Origin: Alphaproteobacteria bacterium
GTDB lineage: Bacteria; Pseudomonadota; Alphaproteobacteria; DSM-16000; Inquilinaceae
NCBI GenBank assembly: GCA_028281925.1
Contig: JANQIX010000030.1
Span: 1 to 64,000 of the forward strand
Length of the DNA: 64,000 nucleotides
Reading direction: 5' to 3'
Shown here: piece by piece, positions 44,210 to 52,256 of the stretch
How the letters are laid out: each line of letters opens with the position of its first letter
How positions within the stretch are numbered: the stretch's first letter is position 1
Notes under the pieces: generated by a model
Database searches by the model: none
The model's input: the letters and a program-made list of their open reading frames with translations, nothing else
Told to the model about the DNA's origin: nothing
Translations under genes and position numbers: made by a program

Positions 44210-44623
44210 ATGCCCAATCCCGACATCACATTGGCCAAAGAAACGATCCACAATCCTAATGAACCGCGGCACTTCATGCGGCTGAAGCCGGTGGCCGGAC
44301 GGGTCCGCGTCCTGCGTGACGGTGTGGTACTTGCCGAAACAACGGATGCCATGCGCGTCCTGGAGGTAGGTAAGGACGTCTATGACCCTGTCCTCTACCT
44401 GCCGGAGAGTGACGTGTCGGCGAGGCTTGGTCCCAACCCCAGATCGACGCACTGCCCGCTGAAGGGGGACGCCGTCTATTTCGATCTTCTGGGGCCGGAT
44501 GGAGAGGTCGAGCAGCCTGAGATCGCCTGGTCCTATGCCGCGCCCTTCGACTTCGCCGCCGGCCTTGCTGGGCGCATCGCCTTCTATGCCCGGCACGTGA
44601 CCGTGGAGGAAGCGCCGGCGTGA
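44210..44623 (+). CDS. DUF427 family protein
   Basis: The 137-residue protein has the DUF427 pattern RVRVLRDGVVLAETTDAMRVLE, VLYLPESDV, TxCPLKGDAVYF and IAWSYAAPFD. The family is a small beta-barrel of unknown function. It ends 39 bases before the FMN riboswitch. Confidence 0.92.
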   Translation: MPNPDITLAKETIHNPNEPRHFMRLKPVAGRVRVLRDGVVLAETTDAMRVLEVGKDVYDPVLYLPESDVSARLGPNPRSTHCPLKGDAVYFDLLGPDGEVEQPEIAWSYAAPFDFAAGLAGRIAFYARHVTVEEAPA

Positions 44624-44661
44624 CGTTGCCTGCGGGCCGTTCTCGGTGCAGGATCTCACTG

Positions 44662-44816
44662 TTCTCAGGGCGGGGTGGAAGTCCCCACCGGCGGTATGCG
44701 GCGTTGGCCGTGAGCCCGCGAGCGCCCATGGTGGTTCCTCTTGAGGAACGCCCGTGGGGTCGAGCAGATCAGGTGAGACGCCTGGGCCGACGGTGACAGT
44801 CCGGATGGAAGAGAAC
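44662..44816 (+). ncRNA. FMN riboswitch (RFN element)
   Basis: The conserved core is visible in order: TTCTCAGGGCGGGGTGGAA, TCCCCACCGGCGGTA, AGCCCGCGAG, GATCAGGTGAGA, GCCGACGGTGACAGTCCGGAT and the closing GAAGAGAAC. The variable arm between AGCCCGCGAG and GATC folds as an extended hairpin around TCCTCTTGAGGA. It ends 82 bases before ribH and should repress it when FMN is plentiful. Confidence 0.95.
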
Positions 44817-44898
44817 GCGCAAACCGGCGTGCCTATCGGCGCGGCCGCTTGCCCGTGATCGCCTTGGGTGCGGTGTCCGCTGCTGAAAGGAGATCACG

Positions 44899-45333
44899 AT
44901 GACACACACCCGCTATGCCTTCATCAAAGCCAACTGGCACGCCGACATCGTCGCGCGCGCCCTGGACGGCTTCTGCGAACTCATTCCCGCCGATCAGGTT
45001 GATGTCTTCGACGTGCCCGGCGCCTTCGAGATGCCTTTGCTGGCACGCGACCTGGCGCAGACAGGCCGCTATACGGCCGTCGCCGCGGCCGCCTTTGTGG
45101 TCGACGGGGGCATCTATCGGCACGACTTCGTGGCCCAGGCCGTCGTCGACGGGCTGATGCGCGCCGGGCTGGATGCCGGCGTGCCCGTGCTCTCGATCTC
45201 GCTCACGCCGCACCAGTATCAGGAGACCAGACACCACAACGAGATCTTCCGGAACCACTTCGTGGAGAAAGGTCGCGAGGCGGCGCGGGCAGCGCTGGCG
45301 ATCGCGGAGACACGCCGATCCATCGCCGCATGA
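44899..45333 (+). CDS. ribH2: 6,7-dimethyl-8-ribityllumazine synthase, type II
   Basis: The 144-residue protein is closest in pattern to the Brucella RibH2 decamer type: RYAFIKANWHADIV, VPGAFEMPLLARDLA, VVDGGIYRHDFVA with the catalytic histidine, and LSISLTPHQYQE. It makes the lumazine precursor of riboflavin. AAAGGAG precedes the ATG by 7 bases. Control by the FMN riboswitch upstream fits a flavin-starvation role for this paralog. Confidence 0.95.
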   Translation: MTHTRYAFIKANWHADIVARALDGFCELIPADQVDVFDVPGAFEMPLLARDLAQTGRYTAVAAAAFVVDGGIYRHDFVAQAVVDGLMRAGLDAGVPVLSISLTPHQYQETRHHNEIFRNHFVEKGREAARAALAIAETRRSIAA

Positions 45334-45339
45334 GCGGAT

Positions 45340-45367
45340 GGGCGGGGCGGCCGCAGCCACCCCGCCC
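45340..45367 (+). terminator. hairpin after ribH2
   Basis: GGGCGGGG (45340-45347) pairs with CCCCGCCC (45360-45367), 7 bases past the stop. There is no T run, so it may be a weak terminator or a 3-prime stabiliser. Confidence 0.4.
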
Positions 45368-45405
45368 GAACCGGATCTGTCGCAAGCCCTTCCTTGGGGC
45401 CGCAG

Positions 45406-45843
45406 TCAAAGGTTCAGTTGCAGGTGCGGACGGCCGTTGGACGTTCTCTCGGCCGTCCGGCCTGAACCGTTGACCACGCAGGTGACGCGCTGGCGGAACG
45501 CGGAAAAGCTCTCGAACGTCACGACATCAATCGGTTCGTCGAAGTGCAGCGTCACGCGGAAGCGGCCGGGCGGGGTGAGGGCGACGACGCCAATCACCCG
45601 GCCGCAGAACGGCTGTCCAAGATAGACGCCACGCACGCGGGCACCCGGCAGAACCGGGCTCGTCGGCGGCCGGCTGCCGACGGCATGAAGTGTGTTCCAG
45701 TCCTTGTAGCCGTGCTGATGGGCCAGCAACTCCAGGGATTTGCTGTGCCCGACCGGTGTGCCGTCGGCCTGGAGCCGCGCACGCAGGCGCTTGGCCTGAG
45801 CCTTCAGCGCTTCGATCGATGGGAGGGGGGTGGGACCGTTCAT
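45406..45843 (-). CDS. glyoxalase-superfamily-annotated small protein
   Basis: The 145-residue protein opens with the helical motif ALKAQAKRLRARLQADGTPVGHSKSLELLAHQHGYKDWNTL, of which LKxQAKRLR and LELxAHQHGxxDWNT are the family marks. This N-terminal domain is common in proteobacterial proteins annotated as glyoxalase superfamily. A beta-rich segment follows (VYLGQPFCGRVIGVV, RFRVTLHFDEPIDVV). The function is not established. Confidence 0.75.
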   Translation of the reverse strand: MNGPTPLPSIEALKAQAKRLRARLQADGTPVGHSKSLELLAHQHGYKDWNTLHAVGSRPPTSPVLPGARVRGVYLGQPFCGRVIGVVALTPPGRFRVTLHFDEPIDVVTFESFSAFRQRVTCVVNGSGRTAERTSNGRPHLQLNL

Positions 45844-46083
45844 CGCGTCGCCTCATGCAGTGTTCGCATGCGGGAAACGGATGGTGCTCGCGTTGCCATC
45901 GGCCCGCATGTCACTGAATTCGGCCGGACGGACTGCAATAGGGGACTTCACCATGGCTTGCGCCAGCGAGCGGCAGGGGCCCCCTTCCCGGGACGGGTGG
46001 TTAGGCCAGCCGATGTGGAATGTCAACGCGAGACGCGCCGAGGGCCGGATCGGCCACCCACCTCATCAAGCGGAACAAAGAAT

Positions 46084-46202
46084 GGGGTCAGGTCTTTCAT
46101 AATTACGATTCATAATCGTGCGTTTGGCTGGAACTGGGCGCTTGCAAGCTGATTGATTTTGTAATTGGTCAGATCGAGTATGGCTATGCAAGACCTGACC
46201 CC
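46084..46202. mobile_element. short inverted-repeat element, non-autonomous
   Basis: GGGGTCAGGTCTT (46084-46096) and AAGACCTGACCCC (46190-46202) are perfect 13-base inverted repeats around 93 AT-richer bases with an internal hairpin ACGATT-cat-AATCGT. Sequences beginning TGGGGTCAGGTCTT are familiar flanks of REP-associated tyrosine transposases; no transposase is present here. The surrounding gap 45844-46359 holds no gene I can support. Confidence 0.55.
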
Positions 46203-46359
46203 TAAGGTTCGGTCGATTGTACACTCTTACGCGCTCGGCTGGTTTGGTCGGGCGCCTCGGCCTTCGATTTGACAAAAGCTCCGCGCATCTTCGCGCCGCG
46301 GTGAGGCTCAGCGTTGCCGCCCTGCACAACGGTGTTTCAACGGCGAGGACGAAGACCAG

Positions 46360-47652
46360 ATGTCAGCGATCTTCCAAGAGATTTGGGATGCCGATCAATC
46401 GGGGGCCGGCGTGCCGGCGTTGCGGCCAGGTGAGGCCAAAGACCCGTCGCGCGGTTTCGTCGTCGTCGACGAGCGCGCTATATCGGTCGGGGCCGACCAC
46501 CGTGTCCTGAGCGAGGTGGTCATCCCTGATGCCAAGCAAGAGACCTATCGCCTGTGCGAACGGCTTTACGACAACTACGCGTTGGAGCGCACCGTGCGCG
46601 AAAGGGTGACCTCTGGTGAGTTGCAGGAGGAGCTCGACCTGATCGACGCAATCTTGGACACGCCGCCGATTGAGGTCGCCCGACAGTTCCTCGAGACGTC
46701 GCTGGACCTCAAGATCTCGAAGGATGCGATGGCAGCGATGATCAAGGAGACCTGGTTTGCCATGGGTCGCGCCGGCAGCCAGCTTGAGGCTTCGGGCTTC
46801 GAGCATGTGTTCGTCGGCGAACAGTCGTCATCGCGGTCCAAGATCGGCGGCTATCATTTCTGGCACAAATACCATCTCGACGATGGCGGTTCCGGCGAAG
46901 ACCGGATCGAGTATCTCGGCACCAAATACGGCGGCGCGCAGGAGCCGGCCAAGGGCATTCTCGTGCCGGAGGTCGTAACGCTGCAGTTGACCTGGGATGC
47001 GCCGCTGGGCGACGCGGGGACCGGCGGCGGGTCGCGAACCTTGAGCAAACCCATCGGCGGCTTTTTCGTCGGCTGCAGCCCCGAAGGGCTGATCGCGCTC
47101 GGTCTTGTGCGATGCCGCACCAAGAGCAGCAAGATCACCCAGATCAACGGCGCGGAATACCAGCTCGACCTCCACCGTCTGGACAATGCACCCAATGCCA
47201 TCCGCACGTTCTTCCCGCGGTTCCGAAGGGCCGATGTAGTCGCGATCGACAACGGAGGTGGCGGTGGAGGTGGCGACGGGGGTACCGGTGGTGACAATGG
47301 GGGCGGCGACGGCGTGCTGACAACCGAGACGCCGTTCCGGATCGTTGCCGGCATGGTGAACCCTGTGAACCCGGAAGGGGGCCGCGAGTTCCTGCAGATC
47401 CTGAACGTCTCGGGCCAGCGGCAGTCCTTGGCGGACTGGCGCGTCGAGGCGCCGAACGGCATGGCATTCACGCTTGATGACATTCCCGTCGATCCAGGTC
47501 ACCTGTTCAAATTCGTCGCCCCGACGCCGCAAGGGGTATTTCGCAATAAGGCCGGCACGATCCGGCTGCGGGATGCGTCGAACCGGATTGTGCAGGAGTG
47601 TCCCTACGGGACGGACGAGGCCAAACGCGAGGGCGTGCCGATCGTCTTCTGA
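46360..47652 (+). CDS. EndoU (XendoU)-type endoribonuclease domain fused to a lamin-tail-like domain
   Basis: Residues about 1-290 follow the eukaryotic XendoU pattern: IWDADQS near the start, ETYRLCERLYDNYALE with the E..VT..E..E helix pair, IDAILDTPPIEVARQFL, then the catalytic core SGFEHVFVGEQ (H149) and GGYHFWHKYH (H166), K230 in LSKPIGGFFVGCSPEG, and SPE...AL. XendoU enzymes cut RNA at uridines leaving 2',3'-cyclic phosphates. A glycine linker (about 298-318) leads to a C-terminal beta-sandwich: FLQILNVSGQRQSLADWRVE, NKAGTIRLRDA and the end CPYGTDEAKREGVPIVF, like lamin-tail domains. There is no signal peptide. The FAD oxidoreductase starts 6 bases later. Confidence 0.7.
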   Translation: MSAIFQEIWDADQSGAGVPALRPGEAKDPSRGFVVVDERAISVGADHRVLSEVVIPDAKQETYRLCERLYDNYALERTVRERVTSGELQEELDLIDAILDTPPIEVARQFLETSLDLKISKDAMAAMIKETWFAMGRAGSQLEASGFEHVFVGEQSSSRSKIGGYHFWHKYHLDDGGSGEDRIEYLGTKYGGAQEPAKGILVPEVVTLQLTWDAPLGDAGTGGGSRTLSKPIGGFFVGCSPEGLIALGLVRCRTKSSKITQINGAEYQLDLHRLDNAPNAIRTFFPRFRRADVVAIDNGGGGGGGDGGTGGDNGGGDGVLTTETPFRIVAGMVNPVNPEGGREFLQILNVSGQRQSLADWRVEAPNGMAFTLDDIPVDPGHLFKFVAPTPQGVFRNKAGTIRLRDASNRIVQECPYGTDEAKREGVPIVF

Positions 47653-47657
47653 CACCC

Positions 47658-49106
47658 ATGCCCGATCAACTCTCACCGATGGGCGGTTCCGGGCGCGCCG
47701 GAGCCGCTCCGTCCGGTTCCTCCCACGCGGTCGTCATCGGCGCCAGCATGGCCGGTCTGCTTGCGGCGCGGGTTCTGGCCGACCATTTCCGCCGCGTGAC
47801 GATCGTGGAGCGCGACCGGCTTCCCGCGCAGACGGCACCGCGCAAAGGGGTACCCCAGTCCCGGCATATCCATGTCCTGCTGGCGGCGGGGCGCAACATC
47901 CTTGAAGACCTGTTCCCGGGGCTGGGCGGGGAGCTCGAGGATGCCGGCGTCCGACCCATCGATGCGGGCCAGGACTTCGAGTGGCTGACGCCGGCGGGCT
48001 GGAGCCCGAGGTTTCAAGCCGATCTGGGCGTGCTGACCTGCAGTCGCGACCTGCTGGACCAAGCCGTCCGCCGGCAGGTTGAGACCCTTGCCGACGTTGA
48101 AATCCTGCAGGAGACCGAAGTCACGGGTCTGTTGCTCGATCCCGCGCGGACCGCGCTGACCGGCGTGGAGGTCCGCCGCCGCGCGGCGGCCGCCGACGGT
48201 GAGGCGGGTCACGCTGACCCGGAGGTAAAGCGGCTTGCCGCCGATCTTGTGGTCGACGCCGCGGGCCGCACCTCGAAGACACCGACATGGCTTGAGCAAC
48301 TGGGCTTTCCGGTCCCTGAAGAGACCGTGGTCAGTGCTTCGCTAGGCTATGCGAGCCGGCTCTACCGCCGGCCGGCGGCAAGGGCGCAGCCCTGGGACTG
48401 CGTCTACCTGCAGGCGGCCCCGCCGCACCGGACGCGCGCTGCGGTAATCTTCCCGATCGAAGGGGAACGCTGGATCGTCACACTGGGCGGCGGTGGCGGG
48501 GACTATCCGCCCACGGACGAGGCTGGCTTCGAGGCGTTCATGCACAGCCTGGCAAGCCTGATCGTCCACGACGCCCTCAGTGGTGCAGAGCCGCTGTCGC
48601 CGATCTACGGCTACCGGGCGACGGAGAACCGCTGGCGCCACTATGAGCGGCTGGCCGGCCGGCCCGAAGGGTTGGTGGTGCTTGGCGATGCCGCGTGCAC
48701 CTTCAACCCCGTCTACGGACAGGGCATGACCACGGCGGCCCGAGGTGCGGTTACCCTGGCGGAGTGCCTGCGCGAGCAACGGCGTCGGCGGCCGGACGGC
48801 GACCTGACCGATCTCGCCCGTCGCTTCCAACGATCGCTGGCCAAGGTCAACCAGGCGCCGTGGCTGCTGGCGACCAGCGAAGACCTGCGCTACCGGATTG
48901 TGGAAGGCACGCGCCCCGGCCGGATCACACGGTGGATGCACTGGTATCTCGACCGGGTGACGGCAGCCTCCACACACGACATTGTGCTTCGGCGAGTGCT
49001 CTTGCAGGTGCTGCATATGACTCGACCGCCCTCCGCCCTCTTCCTGCCCGGCAATGTCCGTCGGGCACTGCTGCGAAAGCGGTCGACAGGGGCACCCGGT
49101 GTGTGA
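47658..49106 (+). CDS. FAD-dependent oxidoreductase/monooxygenase
   Basis: The 482-residue protein has the dinucleotide-binding start AVVIGASMAGLLAARVLADHFRRV with an acidic residue at the end of the second strand (IVERD), the family segment RKGVPQSRHIHVLL, VVDAAGRTSKTPTWL, and the FAD ribityl motif GLVVLGDAACTFNPVYGQGM. It resembles aromatic-ring hydroxylase/halogenase-like proteins. The substrate is unknown. Only 5 bases separate it from the EndoU gene, so they share a transcript. Confidence 0.88.
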   Translation: MPDQLSPMGGSGRAGAAPSGSSHAVVIGASMAGLLAARVLADHFRRVTIVERDRLPAQTAPRKGVPQSRHIHVLLAAGRNILEDLFPGLGGELEDAGVRPIDAGQDFEWLTPAGWSPRFQADLGVLTCSRDLLDQAVRRQVETLADVEILQETEVTGLLLDPARTALTGVEVRRRAAAADGEAGHADPEVKRLAADLVVDAAGRTSKTPTWLEQLGFPVPEETVVSASLGYASRLYRRPAARAQPWDCVYLQAAPPHRTRAAVIFPIEGERWIVTLGGGGGDYPPTDEAGFEAFMHSLASLIVHDALSGAEPLSPIYGYRATENRWRHYERLAGRPEGLVVLGDAACTFNPVYGQGMTTAARGAVTLAECLREQRRRRPDGDLTDLARRFQRSLAKVNQAPWLLATSEDLRYRIVEGTRPGRITRWMHWYLDRVTAASTHDIVLRRVLLQVLHMTRPPSALFLPGNVRRALLRKRSTGAPGV

Positions 49107-49126
49107 ACGGCGGTCCGGCGGGGGCC

Positions 49127-49672
49127 TCAAGCCGCCCGGGGCAGGCGGCTTGAGGTTCCGTAGCTGCGGTTGGCGTAGATCAGCGGGTCGCCGGCGTCGG
49201 CGAAACACACCTCCTTAATCTTGCCCACCATCACGTAGTGGGTGCCGAACTGGTCCGCATGGCTGAGCTGGCAGTCGAACGCCGCGAGCGGATCGGCCAG
49301 TCTTGGCGCGCCGGTGGCCATAGGCACCCAATCGGCGGCCTCGAAGCGCTCTTCGCCGGCGGCCCCGGTCCGTCCGGCGAAGACGTCGGCGATGGCCGAC
49401 TGGTCGGCTCTCAACAGGGTCACACAGAACACGCCGTTCATCAGGATGGCCTGGCAGGCGGAGCTGTCGCGGTGCACGCAGACCAGAAGCAGCGGCGCCG
49501 GCCCATCGGCCGAGACCGACGACATGGCCGACACGGTCAGGCCCGCGCGGCCGGCAGGCCCGTCGGTCGTGACGATATTGACGGTGCAGGCGGCCCGGCT
49601 CATGCCTTCGAGAAACCGGTCGCGCAGCCCGGCATAAGCCGGGCCCGCGCCGTGTTCGTCGGCGCTTGTCAT
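49127..49672 (-). CDS. flavin reductase domain protein
   Basis: From the ATG at 49672 (MTSADEHGAGPAYAGLRDRFLEGMSRA, 181 residues) it has the flavin_reductase pattern: VNIVTTDGPAGRAGLTVSAMSSVSADGPAPLLLVCV is the flavin-binding core (GLTVSAxxSVS), and HYVMVGKIKEV follows. It would supply reduced FMN or FAD to a partner oxygenase. The partner is the gene just upstream on the same strand. Confidence 0.9.
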   Translation of the reverse strand: MTSADEHGAGPAYAGLRDRFLEGMSRAACTVNIVTTDGPAGRAGLTVSAMSSVSADGPAPLLLVCVHRDSSACQAILMNGVFCVTLLRADQSAIADVFAGRTGAAGEERFEAADWVPMATGAPRLADPLAAFDCQLSHADQFGTHYVMVGKIKEVCFADAGDPLIYANRSYGTSSRLPRAA

Positions 49673-49686
49673 GGCGTGTTTCACCG

Positions 49687-50838
49687 TCAAGCTGCCGGCC
49701 GCAGTTCGACGCTGGCCGCCGCCTCGATCGGATCCAGGCCCAGGGCAAGGCGGCCCGTGAACAGATGCTGGCGCTTCTCCGGCAATGGGTGGAACTGCGC
49801 GCCATTTGCGTCGCGCAACAGCCGCTCCAGCCCGAGCTTGCGGAAGAAGCCGGCGCCGCCGGTCACTTCCATGGCCTTTTCCGCTGTAGCGATCACATGC
49901 CTGGCGCAAATGGTCTTGCGGGCAAGCACCCGGCTTGCCAGGTCCACCGACGGCTCGAAGTCGAACTCGTTGGCGAGGCGCACCATGTCCTCATGGGCAA
50001 TCCGCGCGGTCGTCAGCAATGTCTCCATCTCCCCGACCAGCAGCGGCATGACGGGATCGACCGTGCGGCCGCGCGCCCGGTCGCAGGCGATGGCGGCGGC
50101 AGCCTCTGCCACGCCGACATAGGCTGACAGGATCAGTGGCATCGCCACGGTCAGGATCACGCTGAACGCCATGTGGAAGGGGCCGCGCGGGCGGCGGAGT
50201 ACGATGGCCGATTCGGGAATGAACACGCCGTCCAGCTTGACGGTCTGCGATCCGGTCGCCCGCATGCCCATCGTACGCCAGTCATCCATGAGCACGACCC
50301 CGTCGGCGCCCAGGGGCACCGGGAAATGCAACACCTGGGGTCCGGCGACCGGGTCATCGAAGGCCGCAGACGTCACAAGGATGTCAGCCTTGGGCGAGCC
50401 GCTCGCGAACGGCTTGGCCGCATGGACGCGATAGCCGCCATCCACCCGCTCCATCGACCCGTTCGACTCAAGCCAGTCGTTGGCACCGGTGCTGGCGAGG
50501 ATGGCCCCGCCGGCCACTTTCTCCAACAGCGTGCGGCCCGGCCGGCCGGCACGGTCGTTCACGACGGCTGTGGAGACCAGATGCTGGTGCATCGACAGCG
50601 CCAGCGCCGTTGAGGGGCAGTGATGCGCAAGCCCCCGCACGAAGGCGCACATCTCCGAATGGCGCGCGCCACCGCCGCCATAATCAGCGGGCACCAGAGC
50701 CGAGAAAACCCTGCGCTCGCGCAGAGCGTCATAGTTGTTGCCGATGAAACCATCGGTCTCATCCATCTCGGCGGCCCGGTCGGCGAATACCGGACCCAGG
50801 TCCGCCAAGATACTCTTCAGATCAATCCGTTCGGTCAT
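49687..50838 (-). CDS. acyl-CoA-dehydrogenase-fold protein, probable flavin-dependent monooxygenase
   Basis: The 383-residue protein starts at the ATG after AAGGAGACAGACA. It has the ACAD fold order: helical N-terminus, PADYGGGGARHSE, the loop ILASTGANDWLESNG, GYRVHAAKPFASGSPKADIL, and a helical C-terminus with GGAGFFRKLGLERLLRDANG. Pairing with a flavin reductase 14 bases downstream suggests it is a two-component group D monooxygenase (as DszC or HpaB types) rather than a true dehydrogenase. The substrate is unknown. Confidence 0.85.
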   Translation of the reverse strand: MTERIDLKSILADLGPVFADRAAEMDETDGFIGNNYDALRERRVFSALVPADYGGGGARHSEMCAFVRGLAHHCPSTALALSMHQHLVSTAVVNDRAGRPGRTLLEKVAGGAILASTGANDWLESNGSMERVDGGYRVHAAKPFASGSPKADILVTSAAFDDPVAGPQVLHFPVPLGADGVVLMDDWRTMGMRATGSQTVKLDGVFIPESAIVLRRPRGPFHMAFSVILTVAMPLILSAYVGVAEAAAAIACDRARGRTVDPVMPLLVGEMETLLTTARIAHEDMVRLANEFDFEPSVDLASRVLARKTICARHVIATAEKAMEVTGGAGFFRKLGLERLLRDANGAQFHPLPEKRQHLFTGRLALGLDPIEAAASVELRPAA

Positions 50839-50894
50839 TGTCTGTCTCCTTGTCCGACCCCCGTTTGAGGTCAGCATCCGTCGAACGGGCTCGG

Positions 50895-50923
50895 GCATCA
50901 ACTTCAGCATGTGAAGTTGATGC
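50895..50923. promoter_or_regulatory. HxlR-type operator
   Basis: GCATCAACTTCA (50895-50906) and TGAAGTTGATGC (50912-50923) are perfect 12-base inverted repeats around GCATG. The site lies between the divergent monooxygenase and HxlR genes, 28 bases before the regulator ATG. Control of both directions by the regulator is the natural reading. Confidence 0.75.
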
Positions 50924-50950
50924 ATGACGCCACAGGCGTTATCGTTGTTC

Positions 50951-51670
50951 ATGCCCGAGACGAAAGGATACGGGCAATACTGCCCCATCGCCGTGGCGGC
51001 GGAGGTGCTGGCGGAACGCTGGACACCGCTGGTGCTGCGCGGGCTGTTTTGCGGGGCCACGCGGTTCAACGACATCCAGGCGAGTGTGCCGCGCATGTCG
51101 TCCGCCCTGCTGTCGCGCCGCCTAAGAGAGTTGGAATACGCAAACATCATTGAGCGCCGGCCGGTCGCAACCGGCAAGGGCGCCGAATACCATCTAACCG
51201 CGGCGGGCCGAGAGCTGTTCCCTGTGCTCGACCGGATGGGGGCCTGGGCCCAGAAATGGCTGCGGCGCGAGATCGTCAGCCACAAGAACCTCGACCCCGA
51301 CATCCTGATGTGGGAGCTGCGCCGTGCGGCGCTGAACGCCGAGCGGCCCGTGGACAGGCGCCGCGTCGCGCGCTTCCAGCTCGACGGTGTGCCCGTCGCG
51401 CAACGGTTCTATTGGCTGGTGTTCGAGCCGGACGATGTCGATATCTGCCTGCGCGATCCCGGCTACGAGGTCGATTTGTGGATCGCGTCCAGCCTGCGGA
51501 CCCTGGTGGAAGTCTGGCTTGGCCACCGCCCGCTGACGGGCGCCGTGGAAGACGGCGGCCTGCGACTGGACGGCAGCAGGTCAGAGATCGAGGCTTTTCG
51601 GGACTGGTTCGTGTTGAGCCATTTCGCACCGGCGGGCGCGCTTCAATCGGCGGCACAGGCAGAGGCGTAG
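50951..51670 (+). CDS. HxlR-family transcriptional regulator
   Basis: From the ATG at 50951 (MPETKGYGQYCPIAVAAEVLAERWTPLVLRGLF as far as the first helices, 239 residues) it has the HxlR winged helix: CPIAVAAEVLAERWT, RFNDIQASVPRMSSALLSRRLRELE and the wing YHLTAAGREL. It is longer than the usual 110-150 because of a ~110-residue C-terminal domain (ending AEA) that may sense the ligand. HxlR proteins respond to aldehydes, quinones or redox signals. Confidence 0.9.
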   Translation: MPETKGYGQYCPIAVAAEVLAERWTPLVLRGLFCGATRFNDIQASVPRMSSALLSRRLRELEYANIIERRPVATGKGAEYHLTAAGRELFPVLDRMGAWAQKWLRREIVSHKNLDPDILMWELRRAALNAERPVDRRRVARFQLDGVPVAQRFYWLVFEPDDVDICLRDPGYEVDLWIASSLRTLVEVWLGHRPLTGAVEDGGLRLDGSRSEIEAFRDWFVLSHFAPAGALQSAAQAEA

Positions 51671-51852
51671 CGTCGGCTGCGGGAGATCATTCAGTCTCCG
51701 TTGGCTGAGCGGCTAGGAGAATCTATGCACGGGCGGTCTACGACCAGCGCCGCGCGACTTCCCGTCCGCCAAATCGGCTGAGCCAAACGCAAGAGGCAAT
51801 GGCCGCAACGCGGAGTTCAATCGATCGATTTCTTGACGCCGCTGAATGATAC

Positions 51853-52131
51853 ATGCGCCTTTCCGAGATTCCTGTGTCCACATCAATCATCGGGTTGGCT
51901 ATATCAATCAGTCGTATGAGTTCTAACTATGGATCTGTCCATGATGCCTCGATAACTGGGGTCGGTCGGCACACCGTTCGCGGTTGCGGCCTGTATCAGC
52001 CAGCCCTCGGCTTTGACCGACGGCCGGCTACGATCACTCCGCCCGCTGCAGCGCCGGTGGTTGTCAGCAGTATCGACCTGAACAGTGCGAAAATCGTCGC
52101 TGTTGCGGCCTGTGAAAAGCGCGAGCCCTAG
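51853..52131 (+). CDS. doubtful hypothetical protein
   Basis: A 92-codon frame (MRLSEIPVSTSIIGLAISISRMSSNYGSV) ends at 52131. It has no clear ribosome binding site and codon use is not typical. The gap 51671-52256 otherwise shows only AT-richer patches near 51840-51930 and 52200-52250. I list it only because nothing else accounts for the region. Confidence 0.25.
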   Translation: MRLSEIPVSTSIIGLAISISRMSSNYGSVHDASITGVGRHTVRGCGLYQPALGFDRRPATITPPAAAPVVVSSIDLNSAKIVAVAACEKREP

Positions 52132-52256
52132 TCAATCGGACGACCTTCTAACTCCCAAGATGCTTAGCTTTCGGAGTGGGGGAGGGGTGGGAAAAGACGG
52201 TGGATAACTCGACGGTTAATGATTTGTCTCCTAATTAGCAATTCTGTCGGCCGAAG

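Noticed and set aside
46066..46329. A minus-strand frame of 87 codons over the inverted-repeat element
   Set aside because: It runs through the repeat arms and has no motif; it is better explained by the element itself.
51671..52256. An attachment site or integrase remnant next to the AT-rich patches
   Set aside because: No direct repeat pair or integrase motif could be seen.
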